This document shows positions 1 through 9,157 of a stretch of DNA of 64,000 nucleotides, piece by piece. Each line of letters opens with the position of its first letter. Position 1 is the first letter of the stretch. A program made the position numbers and the translations under genes. The notes beneath the pieces are model-generated. The model saw only the letters and a program-made list of their open reading frames with translations. It did not search any database and was not told the origin of the DNA. The DNA comes from Thalassobellus sediminis (GTDB taxonomy: Bacteria; Bacteroidota; Bacteroidia; Flavobacteriales; Flavobacteriaceae), in NCBI RefSeq assembly GCF_044386045.1, contig NZ_JBISCD010000036.1, forward strand, positions 1-64,000, written 5' to 3'.

Positions 1-276
1 CTATAGCCGCTAGGAGCAGAAGCCTCACATAGCATAGCAGTAGTTGTAGAACCAAAGCCATCACCATCGGCATCGACATAGTATTGTTGTGGCGTATTCA
101 CGGTATCATCCGTATCATCACAATCGGTATTGTTATCACTATAGCCGCTAGGAGCAGAAGCCTCACATAGCATAGCAGTAGTTGTAGAACCAAAGCCATC
201 ACCATCGGCATCGACATAGTATTGTTGTGGCGTATTCACGGTATCATCCGTATCATCACAATCGGTATTGTTTAGA
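1..276 (-). repeat. Two near-perfect 138-bp tandem repeats (46-aa MopE-like units)
   Basis: The block starting CTATAGCCGCTAGGAGCAGA at position 1 begins again at 139, and a diverged third copy begins at 277. The period is 138 bp and no difference is apparent between the two full copies. Each unit encodes 46 residues with one DADGDGFG loop, one cysteine and one DCDD loop. The array probably continues to the left of the window. Confidence 0.92.
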
Positions 277-2891
277 CTATAGCCAGCTCCTGGGTTAGAA
301 GAAAATTCAGTTCCTGTTGTATCATTTGTATCACCATAGTTATCTCCATCAGCATCTGTGTAGTATGTTGTTGTACTGGTTGGGCCAATATATTTAAATT
401 TCATTATAACACCAGGATTATCAATACTTACACTTGAACTACCAGAAGGCCCGGAAGTTGTACCACCAGTATCAGTTATAGCATAGAATGTTAAGCCATC
501 AGGATCCATTGCAAAATCTCTATATCGATCGTTTGAAGAATGAAATTCTTCAAATTGATTATTAGTTGTTATATCTACAAGAGCGTCTCCTGAAGTATTT
601 AATTTTGCTCTAAAAATAGTACCTTCTTTAAGTGTTGAAATTAAAAGTGATTGTCCCCAATTAGGAATAATACCACCTTCATATATATCAATACTTGAGG
701 GTGCTACCGTTGGCCATGTTAACCAGCCACCTGATGGATCGTAATTTGTTGTACTATCATAAGTTCCTATTGGAGGTTGAAAATTTGAAAGTAATGAATT
801 ATTTACGGCGTCAAACTCTTGTACAGAAGAAACTCCTGAAGGACAGTTATGGTCGCTGAATCCACTGGTGCTACAGCCTCCAGGTGTAATAGACCAATTA
901 CAATAACTATATGCTAAATTATCATAGTAACCTGCAATATGTGGCCAGCCATAATTTTTACCAGCTGTTATAAGATTTAATTCGTCATCAACTTTTGCTC
1001 CATGTTCTGAAGCATATAATTTTCCATTAGATCCAAAAATGATTCCTTGCGTATTTCTGTGTCCATAAGTGTAAACGTGACTTTGAACTCCACTTAAGGT
1101 AGGATTATCAGAAGGGATAGTACCATCTAAATTTAATCTAAGAATTTTTCCTTTGTATGGGTCATAATCTGAAGGAGATGATGGTAATTCCTGAGCTTGT
1201 ATGGGGTTGCAAGCGTTACCAAATTGGTTTGCTCCTTGGTCTCCAATGGTGTAATAGAGTTTTAAATCTGGACCTATAATCAGTCTTCCTGAGTTATGGT
1301 CATTACTTGCATCAATGCCTTCAATTATAGTAGTTGCACTGCTACTATTTAATAAACCTGTTCCTGTATTGTACGTATATCTTGCAATTCTCAGTTTTCT
1401 TCCACCTGAATCATAAGTATATGCTAAATAAACAAAATTATTAGAAGTGTTGATATCTGTATATAAATCTGGATGAATAGCCATACCCATAAGTCCATCT
1501 TGTCCAGCAGTTTGATACACTAAGCCAGAGAGGTCTAGCATAGTAGTTTTAGAGTTTATACCATCAGCAGGGCTAACCTTAACTACTTTTTTACCAACTC
1601 TTTCGGTTATCCATAAAAAACCATCTGGACCATAAGTCATTTCATAAGGATAATTTAACTCACTATCTGCTGTGATATTTGTAACAGACCAAAGACTGGT
1701 ATCTGATGTAGCTCTTGTTGAACCACGAATAACAAATTCAAAAGAACCTTCATCACTATCGTTATTTGTTATTGTTACCGTAGAGGAATGTTTTCCTGAA
1801 GCTCCTGTATATCTAATACTAAACTGTGTGCTATTTCCAACATCAATAGGTGAGCTATAAAAAGGTGTTACAATTTCAAAGTCTGTAGTATTTGAAAGAG
1901 ATATATTTGAAATGCTTAAGGGGGTTGTTCCAGTATTACTAATTGTATAAGTTTTTGTTGATGTGTTAGAAATGTCTACAGATCCAAAATTAGTGTCATT
2001 AGAAGTAGTAGGGTATAAATCTCCATTATTAATATCTTGTCCATTGCCCTGAACTTGAATTTCTGGTGAAGGTGCTACTGAGGTTCCTCTGATATTAAAT
2101 GTATAAGAACTTGTATTGCTATCATTGTTGGCAATGGTTAGTGTCGCGTTTTTAACACCAGAAGTTGTTGGGTTAAAATCTATACTAAATTCAGAAGAAG
2201 ATTGGGCTGATATTGGGCTTATTGGTATTTGATTTACTTCAAAATCAGAGGCATCATCTCCTGTTATTGAAATAAATGGAGAACCATCAGTTAGAATGAG
2301 GTTCGCTGATCCAAGATTTTGGATGGAGAATATTTCGGTTGCTATTGTATTGGCAGCTATAGAGCCGAAGTCTGTATTGTTTAATTCTGATGGTGAGTTA
2401 CTACCATTTGAAATATCCATACTATTACCTTGAATATTGATTTCTGGACCTACTGATGCTCTAATATAAAAAGTGTGTCCGTCACCACCATCATTTGTTG
2501 CGTCACTAGTTATAGTTACTTTGGATGTGTATACACCTATAGCAGAGGTGAGTAGACTTATAGTGAAATTTGCATTTGGACCATTTTTTGCAATTCCTAC
2601 AGGATTAGGATTAGTAGGGTTTACACTAACACTAAAATTAGTTGTATTATTCAAATCTATTGCAGAAACTGTTAGGGTAGTATTTCCAGTTCCTTGACTA
2701 TTATCGATAGTGAATGATCTTGTAGTTTCAGAACCAAAATCTGTAAAGTCAATGGTTGAAGTATTGGTTTCTCCATCTGCAATAGATGTACCATTTCCAA
2801 TAATATCAATTTCTTGAGCATATGAATATGGGAAAACCAATAATATTATTACACCTATTATTGCTTTTTTTAAAAAAGTAAAGTTTATCAT
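1..2891 (-). CDS. Giant secreted GSDH-like protein with MopE-type repeats, C-terminus outside window (partial)
   Basis: The minus-strand frame is open from the ATG at 2891 to the left edge, about 963 codons with no stop seen. A signal peptide (MINFTFLKKAIIGV... ending near SYAQ) is followed by three or four choice-of-anchor D/ASH-type beta-sandwich repeats to about residue 395, each opening with a phrase like DFGSxxIxxxxTxTYTIxN. Residues about 400-837 resemble the glucose/sorbosone dehydrogenase six-bladed propeller (GSDH family), with phrases such as AGQDGLMGMAIHP, ASEHGAKVDDELN and YGWPHIAGYYD. From about residue 839 come 46-residue repeats with DADGDGFG, a cysteine, SGY and DCDD, as in the MopE copper-binding repeat family. 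A type IX secretion signal is expected beyond the edge, as in the paralogue at 3180-7382. Substrate and activity are unknown; the dehydrogenase call rests on fold-level similarity only. Confidence 0.85.
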   Translation of the reverse strand, partial: MINFTFLKKAIIGVIILLVFPYSYAQEIDIIGNGTSIADGETNTSTIDFTDFGSETTRSFTIDNSQGTGNTTLTVSAIDLNNTTNFSVSVNPTNPNPVGIAKNGPNANFTISLLTSAIGVYTSKVTITSDATNDGGDGHTFYIRASVGPEINIQGNSMDISNGSNSPSELNNTDFGSIAANTIATEIFSIQNLGSANLILTDGSPFISITGDDASDFEVNQIPISPISAQSSSEFSIDFNPTTSGVKNATLTIANNDSNTSSYTFNIRGTSVAPSPEIQVQGNGQDINNGDLYPTTSNDTNFGSVDISNTSTKTYTISNTGTTPLSISNISLSNTTDFEIVTPFYSSPIDVGNSTQFSIRYTGASGKHSSTVTITNNDSDEGSFEFVIRGSTRATSDTSLWSVTNITADSELNYPYEMTYGPDGFLWITERVGKKVVKVSPADGINSKTTMLDLSGLVYQTAGQDGLMGMAIHPDLYTDINTSNNFVYLAYTYDSGGRKLRIARYTYNTGTGLLNSSSATTIIEGIDASNDHNSGRLIIGPDLKLYYTIGDQGANQFGNACNPIQAQELPSSPSDYDPYKGKILRLNLDGTIPSDNPTLSGVQSHVYTYGHRNTQGIIFGSNGKLYASEHGAKVDDELNLITAGKNYGWPHIAGYYDNLAYSYCNWSITPGGCSTSGFSDHNCPSGVSSVQEFDAVNNSLLSNFQPPIGTYDSTTNYDPSGGWLTWPTVAPSSIDIYEGGIIPNWGQSLLISTLKEGTIFRAKLNTSGDALVDITTNNQFEEFHSSNDRYRDFAMDPDGLTFYAITDTGGTTSGPSGSSSVSIDNPGVIMKFKYIGPTSTTTYYTDADGDNYGDTNDTTGTEFSSNPGAGYSLNNTDCDDTDDTVNTPQQYYVDADGDGFGSTTTAMLCEASAPSGYSDNNTDCDDTDDTVNTPQQYYVDADGDGFGSTTTAMLCEASAPSGY

Positions 2892-3111
2892 GAGAGACTA
2901 GGTTTGATTTGAGAGTAAATTTGATTAACAATTTAGGTGTAAATGTATGACTAAATTTTTTTAATTATCCATGAAATGCTAAAAAAATCGATGAAATGCT
3001 TTTTTATTTTGTTAAATATTTGTAAATCATATAATTACAATATTTGAATTTTGAAAGAAAAATAAGTCTAATTGATGTTTTTTTGTGTTATTATTTTAAA
3101 TTTTTAATAAA

Positions 3112-3147
3112 AGAAGGTGTGTAAATATTAATATTTACACACCTTCT
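3112..3147 (-). terminator. Perfect 18-bp inverted repeat after the 3180-7382 gene
   Basis: The two 18-base arms at 3112-3129 and 3130-3147 (AGAAGGTGTG...) are exact reverse complements with no spacer between them. The structure lies 32 bp beyond the minus-strand stop at 3180 and is followed on that strand by TTTTATTAAAAATTT. It is a likely intrinsic terminator isolating the upstream gene from its paralogue at 1-2891. Confidence 0.75.
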
Positions 3148-3179
3148 AAATAACTTAAAGAATCTTTTTAAGGTTATTC

Positions 3180-6100
3180 TTAATGTTTTATAACAATTCT
3201 ATTTATCTTAAGTATACTTCCTTTGCTATCTATTATATTAAGCATATATATACCTTCAGAAAGTTCTTTTACATCAATCTTTTGTAATTTGTTATAGTTA
3301 CCGGTTAAATCAACTTTACGAATCAATTGACCTACAAGATTATAAAGTGAAATTGTGGCCTTTTCACCATTTAAAGAATTACATTCTATAAATAAATTTT
3401 GAGATGTAGGGTTAGGATAAATTTTTATAGGTTTTATGTTAATTGTATCATCATTTAATACTTTTTTATTAGTTGCATTTTTTGAAGTTACATTGGTTGA
3501 GCAATAGTGTACATCACTTAAATTTATACTCATATTATTATTTGTGTTTCCGTCAAGTCCATCAGTTAGACTAACAATAATACGCTTTACTATACCAGTT
3601 TGAATAATATTTACATTACTAATATTTGAACCATCAAATACTCCATAAAGTTGAATTGTATCGTTATCATCAATATAAGAAACGGTTACAAGATCTATAT
3701 ATCTGTCACTTGGTTTTCCATTAGTAACAGAACTTAAACCACTAATAGTAAATGAAATATCCTCACTAATACCCGGAAGGTCTAAAATTGTAGTATTAGA
3801 TCCAGAACCAAAATGAGTTAATGGGTTATCGTTAAAAGGTGTGATTAAATTTTCGCAAGTAGTATCACAACCATCAGGTATACCATTTCCGTCTGTATCA
3901 AGGTTGTCATCAAAACCTGGACATTGGTCTTCAGAGTCAGCAACTCCATCATTATCAGAATCAATTAATGGGTCGCAACCGTCAGGAATATTATCAGCAT
4001 CGACATCAATTGTATCATCAAAACCTGGGCATAAATCTTCAGAATCTGCAACACCATCATTGTCAGAATCAATTAGTGTGTCACATCCATCTGGAATGCC
4101 ATCACTATCTAAATCTACATTATCATCAAACCCTTGGCATATATCACATCCATCTGGTATACTATCGGAATCGGTATCAGTCGTGTCGTCAAACCCTGGA
4201 CATTGGTCTACAGAGTCAGCGATACCATCGTTGTCAGAGTCTATTAATGTATCACATCCATCAGGAATCCCATCGGCATCTATATCTATCGCATCATCAA
4301 AACCTGGACATTGGTCTTCAGCATCACTTACACCATCACCATCGGTATCTTCATAATCTAAAGTTAATGGATTACAGTCATTGTCAATACCATCATAAAG
4401 TATTTCTGCGTTACCAGGATAAGCTAGGGGTTGATTGTCGTCACAATCTGTATCAGAGTTTACTCCGTCATTGTCTGCATCAATAGTGTCTAAAGTTAGC
4501 GGGTCGCAATCATTATCAATACCATCATAAAGTATTTCTGTGTTACCAGGGTATGCTAAAGGTTGGTTGTCATCACAATCTGTATCTGAATTTACTCCGT
4601 CATTATCATTATCTTGGGTATCTAAAGTTAGTGGGTCACAATCATTATCAATACCATCATAAAGTATTTCTGTGTTACCAGGGTATGCTAGAGGTTCATT
4701 GTCATCACAATCATTATTAGTTAAACTAAATCCTATTCCAGGATCAGAAGTGTATTCTGTACCAGTTATATCGTTTATGTCTCCATATCCATCTTGATCG
4801 GCATCTGTATAATACGTGGTAAAAGGACTAGTTTGTGCACCAATATATTGAAATTTCATAACCACACCTGGATTAGATAGTGTAACACTAGAACTTCCAG
4901 AAGGCCCAGAAGTTGTTCCACTAGAATCTGTAATAGCATAAAAAGTAATTCCATCAGGATCCATTGCAATATCTCTATATCTGTCATTAGAAGAGTGAAA
5001 TTCTTCAAATTGATTATCTGAAGTAATATCAACTAAGGCATCACCATTAGTGTTTAATTTAGCTCTAAAAATGGTCCCTTCTTTAAGTGTAGTAATTAAT
5101 AAAGACTCTCCCCAATTAGGAATTAAACCAGCTTCATAAATATCAATACTCGAAGGAGCTACAGTTGGCCATGTTAGCCAATCACCAGAAGGGTTATAAT
5201 TTGTAGTACTATCATAAGTTCCAATAGGTGGTTCAAAATTTGTTAAAATAGAAGTATTTATTGCATCAAATTCAGTTACAGATGTAACACCTGAAGGGCA
5301 ATTATGATCAGAGAATCCATTTGTACTACAGCCTCCAGGAGTGCTAGACCAATTACAATATCCGTAAGCTAGATTGTCATAGTACCCAGCAATATGCGGC
5401 CATCCATAGTTTTTTCCAGCTGTTAGAATGTTCAATTCATCGTCAACTTTTGCGCCATGTTCTGAGGCATACAATTTACCATTAGAACCAAAAATAATTC
5501 CTTGAGTGTTTCTATGGCCATATGTATAAACATGACTTTTTACACCACTTAAAGTAGGGTTATCAGAAGGAATGCTTCCGTCTAAGTTTATACGAAGTAC
5601 TTTTCCTTTATAAGGATCATAATCAGAAGGTGAAGTAGGTAAATCTTGAGCTTGGATAGGGTTACATGCATTACCAAATTGGTTGGCTCCTTGATCTCCA
5701 ATAGTATAATATATTTTTAAATCAGGGCCGATTTTCATTCTACCAGAATTATGATCATTACTAGCATCTATACCATCAATAATTGTGGTTGCAGTACTAC
5801 TATCTATAATGCCTGTAACCGCAATGTATCTATAGCTAGCAATGCGAAGATTTCTTAATCCACCACCAGTATCATATGTATATGCGACATAAACTAAGTT
5901 ATTAGGCGTATTTATATCTGTATATAAATCTGGATGAATAGCAAAACCCATCAGTCCATCTTGTCCAGCAGTTTGATAAACAACGCTCGATAAATCTAAT
6001 ATGGTTGTTTTAGACCCTCCCGAAACAGGGTCAACCGTAACAATTTTTTTACCAACACGTTCAGATATCCATAAAAGATTGTCAGGACCATAGGTGATTT

Positions 6101-7382
6101 CGTAAGGGTTATTTAATTCTGAATTTGAAGTTATGTTAGTAACCGACCAAAGGCTAGAATCTCCAGTAGCTTTAGAAGACCCTCTGATAACAAAAGAATA
6201 AGTACCCTCATCAGCATCATTACTTATTATTGTTACTGTTGCAGAATGCTTACCTGCAGTCCCAGTATATTGTATACTAAACTGAGTGTTACTACCACTA
6301 CTAACTGTAGTGTCAAAAGGAGTGCCAACAAATTGAAAATCTGTAGTATTAGACAAAGAAATACTTGAAATATTTAATGGAGAAATTCCAGTGTTATTAA
6401 TAGTATATAATTTTGTAGAAGTATTACCAATATCAACAGAACCAAAATTTGTATTATTAAATGTACTTGGATATAAATCGCCATTGGATATACTCGAATT
6501 ATTTCCTTGAACATTAATTTCTGGAGCAGGAGTTACTGAACTACCTTGAATTGTAAATGAATAAGGGTTTTCATTACTATCGTTGTTGTCAATACTAACC
6601 GTAGCAGTATGGGTGCCATCAGTTAAAGGAGAATAATCAATTGAAAAAGGTATGCTGCTACCTCCGTTAATAATAGTATTTTGAATAGGTTCAGAATTTA
6701 TAGTAAAATATCCAGAGCCACCTGAAATGGATATACCTGATCCAGCATTATTTATTATTAAGTTTGTAATAGCGTTTCCGGTATTTTCTATTGTAAAACT
6801 ATGATTTGTTGTAGTATTTGTTGCAACTGTGCTAAATTGAGTATTATCTATTGTGTTTGGTGTTGAGTCTCCGTCGGAAATAGTGTTTCCTAATCCTCTA
6901 ATATTTATTTCTGGCTGTGGGGCTGTACCTGTACCTTGAATGGTGAAAGTGTATGGTGAATTTGTACCATTGGAAAATGTTAAGGTGACTGTGGCAGTCT
7001 TAATTCCAATAGAACTTGGAGTAAAGATAATAGAATGATTTATTGGATTATCGTTCCCTTTTAAATCTCCGAGATTTGTATTTACTTGGCTGAAGTCAGA
7101 TGATCCAGAAATAGAAATTGAAATATTGTTTAGCTTTAGCCTAGGGTTGCCACCACTTTTGATATTATCAAGTACAAAAATATTACTATTATTGTTCCCA
7201 ATTTCTACATTACCAAAATCTGTATTGTTGGAAATGGTAGGAGTATTAGAGTTATTTGAAATTAAGTTACTATTTCCTGTAACTTCTATAGTCCCTTGAC
7301 TAAAGGAAGTGAAACTAAAAAAAAGGAGAATATTTACGATTACTAATTTCGTAATGGGGTTGGTTGGTAATTTTAAAATCAT
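3180..7382 (-). CDS. Giant secreted GSDH-like protein with DCDD and TSP3-like repeats and T9SS sorting domain
   Basis: 1400 residues. After a signal peptide (ending near TSFSQG) come about four choice-of-anchor D/ASH beta-sandwich repeats to about residue 400. A glucose/sorbosone dehydrogenase-like propeller covers about 407-850 (AGQDGLMGFAIHP, ASEHGAKVDDELN, YGWPHIAGYYD). MopE-like metal-binding units follow (about 852-1014: DADQDGYG, then three 44-residue units with DCDDNQPLAYPGN and DGIDNDCDP), then thrombospondin type 3-like acidic repeats (about 1014-1180: DSDNDGVADSEDxCPGFDD, IPDGCD). An approximately 130-residue region then precedes a type IX secretion C-terminal domain (IKIYPNPTSQNLF ... 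GIYMLNI). It should be exported by the Por system and anchored at the surface or released. It is a close paralogue of the gene at 1-2891, and the pair looks like a tandem duplication. Catalytic activity is inferred, not shown. Confidence 0.88.
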   Translation of the reverse strand: MILKLPTNPITKLVIVNILLFFSFTSFSQGTIEVTGNSNLISNNSNTPTISNNTDFGNVEIGNNNSNIFVLDNIKSGGNPRLKLNNISISISGSSDFSQVNTNLGDLKGNDNPINHSIIFTPSSIGIKTATVTLTFSNGTNSPYTFTIQGTGTAPQPEINIRGLGNTISDGDSTPNTIDNTQFSTVATNTTTNHSFTIENTGNAITNLIINNAGSGISISGGSGYFTINSEPIQNTIINGGSSIPFSIDYSPLTDGTHTATVSIDNNDSNENPYSFTIQGSSVTPAPEINVQGNNSSISNGDLYPSTFNNTNFGSVDIGNTSTKLYTINNTGISPLNISSISLSNTTDFQFVGTPFDTTVSSGSNTQFSIQYTGTAGKHSATVTIISNDADEGTYSFVIRGSSKATGDSSLWSVTNITSNSELNNPYEITYGPDNLLWISERVGKKIVTVDPVSGGSKTTILDLSSVVYQTAGQDGLMGFAIHPDLYTDINTPNNLVYVAYTYDTGGGLRNLRIASYRYIAVTGIIDSSTATTIIDGIDASNDHNSGRMKIGPDLKIYYTIGDQGANQFGNACNPIQAQDLPTSPSDYDPYKGKVLRINLDGSIPSDNPTLSGVKSHVYTYGHRNTQGIIFGSNGKLYASEHGAKVDDELNILTAGKNYGWPHIAGYYDNLAYGYCNWSSTPGGCSTNGFSDHNCPSGVTSVTEFDAINTSILTNFEPPIGTYDSTTNYNPSGDWLTWPTVAPSSIDIYEAGLIPNWGESLLITTLKEGTIFRAKLNTNGDALVDITSDNQFEEFHSSNDRYRDIAMDPDGITFYAITDSSGTTSGPSGSSSVTLSNPGVVMKFQYIGAQTSPFTTYYTDADQDGYGDINDITGTEYTSDPGIGFSLTNNDCDDNEPLAYPGNTEILYDGIDNDCDPLTLDTQDNDNDGVNSDTDCDDNQPLAYPGNTEILYDGIDNDCDPLTLDTIDADNDGVNSDTDCDDNQPLAYPGNAEILYDGIDNDCNPLTLDYEDTDGDGVSDAEDQCPGFDDAIDIDADGIPDGCDTLIDSDNDGIADSVDQCPGFDDTTDTDSDSIPDGCDICQGFDDNVDLDSDGIPDGCDTLIDSDNDGVADSEDLCPGFDDTIDVDADNIPDGCDPLIDSDNDGVADSEDQCPGFDDNLDTDGNGIPDGCDTTCENLITPFNDNPLTHFGSGSNTTILDLPGISEDISFTISGLSSVTNGKPSDRYIDLVTVSYIDDNDTIQLYGVFDGSNISNVNIIQTGIVKRIIVSLTDGLDGNTNNNMSINLSDVHYCSTNVTSKNATNKKVLNDDTINIKPIKIYPNPTSQNLFIECNSLNGEKATISLYNLVGQLIRKVDLTGNYNKLQKIDVKELSEGIYMLNIIDSKGSILKINRIVIKH
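4380..4735 (-). repeat. Three 132-bp intragenic repeats (44-aa DCDD/DNDCDP units)
   Basis: The phrase ACCATCATAAAG recurs at 4389, 4521 and 4653, exactly 132 bp apart, with near-identical flanks. Each unit encodes 44 residues holding DCDDNQPLAYPGN and YDGIDNDCDPLTLD. The copies differ at scattered, mostly synonymous sites, so this array is older than the 138-bp array at 1-276. Confidence 0.9.
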
Positions 7383-7714
7383 TTTTGGCTGGTTTTAAAT
7401 TGTTTTTAGGGTTAAAATTTACTCTTTCAAGATATTAATAATCATTTATTATTAGTTATAAAATAAAGGTAGAGTTTTAAAAGAATATTAACAAATTAAA
7501 ATAATAGTTGATAAATACTATTTAAATATTTGTTTGTCAGTTATTTAATGTGTGAAATAGGAGCTGGGTAGCTAGAGGTAATTATGATATAATGCTTTTA
7601 ATCTATATGTTTTTATAACGTTAATTTGACTTATAATAAACATTATGAGATTTAATAATTTAAAATAAATATTAAAAATGGAGAGTTGAATCTGAAATTA
7701 TTTGATTTTAACTT

Positions 7715-7741
7715 AAAACCCAAGATGAAATCTTGGGTTTT
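7715..7741 (-). terminator. Hairpin terminator beyond the displaced tRNA 3' end
   Basis: Arms AAAACCCAAGA (7715-7725) and TCTTGGGTTTT (7731-7741) enclose a 5-nt loop. The hairpin directly follows the tRNA-Met 3' fragment on the minus strand. It is the most likely original terminator of the tRNA-Met gene before integration separated the two. Confidence 0.7.
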
Positions 7742-7786
7742 TTGTAGCGAGAGCGGGGCACGATCCCGCGACCTCCGGGTTATGAA
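7742..7786 (-). other. Attachment site: 45-bp 3' half of tRNA-Met (att, distal copy)
   Basis: These 45 bases are identical to 36813-36857, which includes the 3' half of the intact tRNA-Met gene from the anticodon loop (TTCATAA) through the T arm and acceptor to one base beyond. Identity stops abruptly on both sides. There is no 5' half here, so it is not a functional tRNA. With the integrase starting 169 bp away and paired 11-bp repeats inside both ends, this is best read as the displaced attachment site of an element inserted at the anticodon loop. Confidence 0.88.
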
Positions 7787-7890
7787 CTTTAATCTTTTTA
7801 TATCAAAATGTATTATTTAATAGTAATATATGCTGATTTACAAGTGTTTAGTTCGTTTTTATGTTGTTTGATATTAAATAAAATCAACGA

Positions 7891-7912
7891 ATGTTGTACC
7901 TATGTTGTACCT
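7891..7912 (+). repeat. Tandem ATGTTGTACCT x2, candidate integrase arm sites (left end)
   Basis: Two exact back-to-back copies of ATGTTGTACCT lie 105 bp inside the left att copy and 42 bp before the integrase start. The 16-mer TACCTATGTTGTACCT within them recurs in the same orientation at 36750-36765 near the right end. Short directly repeated sites inside each end of an element are typical of the arm-type sites bound by the N-terminal domain of lambda-like integrases. Confidence 0.7.
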
Positions 7913-7954
7913 AAAATATGTATCTTTAGAATAAATAGTATAAATTCTAAAGCT

Positions 7955-9157
7955 ATGTCATCGGTAAAAGCAGTTATAAGAACAAAACCCAATTCACAGA
8001 AATTATTTCCCATCGCAATACGGATTACAAAGGATAGAAAAACTTCTTTTCTATATACTGGTCAATACGTTCGTAGGAATCAATGGGATAAAACTAAGGG
8101 GCAGGTTAAAAAATCTCACCCTGACGCATTAATTATTAATCAATTAATATTTAAAAAACTTTCAAAAGTAAACCGTGGTTTATTAGATGCAGAAGTGAAA
8201 GATGAATATCAGTCTTCAAAAAATATAAAAAAGAAAGTAGTTACTACTCAATCAAGTGATTTTTTTAATGTAGCATCTATATATTTAAAGAATATTGAAG
8301 ATAGAAATAAATCTCACCAATTGGATATTGAGTATAAGAGAATAGAAGTGTTTCAAGTATTTCTTAAAAAGGATAAACTTTTGTTCAATGAGCTGAGTAT
8401 AGAACTACTTAGAAAATTTGAGAGTTATTTAATTAATGAACGAAATCTTTCTAAACGAACTGTAGTAAATTATATGATTACAATTAGAACTATATTTAAT
8501 TTGGCTATACGAAATTCTTTTACAGATATTAAGTTATACCCGTTTGGCAAAGGAAAATACCAGATAAAGTTCCCCGAAACAAAAAAAATAGGACTAAATA
8601 TAGAAGAAATAACTATTTTAGAAAATATTGAAAACTTAACAAAACCTCAAGAATATGCCCTATTTGCATGGCTTTTAAGTTTTTATTTTGCTGGTATTAG
8701 AATTAGTGATGTACTTCAGTTAAAATGGGAAGACTTTTTGGATAATCGTTTGTATTATAGAATGAATAAAAACAGTAAATTGGTTTCCCTGAAAGTTCCA
8801 GAAAAAGTTTTAATTATTCTAAGCAAGTTAGAAAGAAATGAAGACTCTGTCTTTTTATTTAAAGAGTTAGAAGGAATAGATTTTAATGATAATAAACTAT
8901 TAAGAACAAGAATAAAAACTGTAACAAGAAATTTTAACAGGAGATTAGAGATTGTAGCAGAAAAAGCTGGTATTGAAAAAAAAATAAGTATGCATATTGC
9001 GCGTCATAGTTTTGGTAATATTTCTGGAGATAAAATTCCAATACAAATGCTTCAAAAACTATATAGGCATTCTTCCGTAACAACCACTATATTATATCAG
9101 TCAAATTTTATGCATAAGGATACAGATGATGCATTGGAAAAAGTTATTAATTTTTGA
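7955..9157 (+). CDS. int: Tyrosine recombinase / integrase of the island
   Basis: 400 residues from the ATG at 7955. An upstream in-frame start at 7808 would add 49 residues with no family character and would read through the arm-type repeats, so it was not used. The N-terminus (MSSVKAVIRTKPN ... GQYVRRNQWD) is the arm-binding domain typical of Bacteroidota integrases. A SAM-like core-binding domain covers about 105-195 and the catalytic domain about 210-400. Catalytic residues are visible: Arg in FAGIRISD (about 249), His and Arg in HIARH (about 347 and 350), His in YRHSS (about 373), and the nucleophile Tyr in ILYQ (about 382). It should excise and integrate the DNA between the two tRNA-Met half copies. 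All catalytic residues are intact, so the enzyme may be active. Confidence 0.93.
   Translation: MSSVKAVIRTKPNSQKLFPIAIRITKDRKTSFLYTGQYVRRNQWDKTKGQVKKSHPDALIINQLIFKKLSKVNRGLLDAEVKDEYQSSKNIKKKVVTTQSSDFFNVASIYLKNIEDRNKSHQLDIEYKRIEVFQVFLKKDKLLFNELSIELLRKFESYLINERNLSKRTVVNYMITIRTIFNLAIRNSFTDIKLYPFGKGKYQIKFPETKKIGLNIEEITILENIENLTKPQEYALFAWLLSFYFAGIRISDVLQLKWEDFLDNRLYYRMNKNSKLVSLKVPEKVLIILSKLERNEDSVFLFKELEGIDFNDNKLLRTRIKTVTRNFNRRLEIVAEKAGIEKKISMHIARHSFGNISGDKIPIQMLQKLYRHSSVTTTILYQSNFMHKDTDDALEKVINF

Noticed and set aside
3841..4486. Two plus-strand ORFs of about 171 codons overlapping the acidic repeats
   Set aside because: They are antisense images of the Asp-rich TSP3/DCDD repeats of the 3180-7382 gene. 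Their Ser/Pro/His-rich repetitive translations only reflect the repeat codons.
7742..7786. A second functional tRNA-Met gene
   Set aside because: Only the 3' half is present; the anticodon 5' stem, D arm and acceptor 5' strand are missing.
7808..7954. Upstream in-frame start for the integrase
   Set aside because: The added 49 residues have no family resemblance and would translate the ATGTTGTACCT repeats. The conserved N-terminus begins at 7955.
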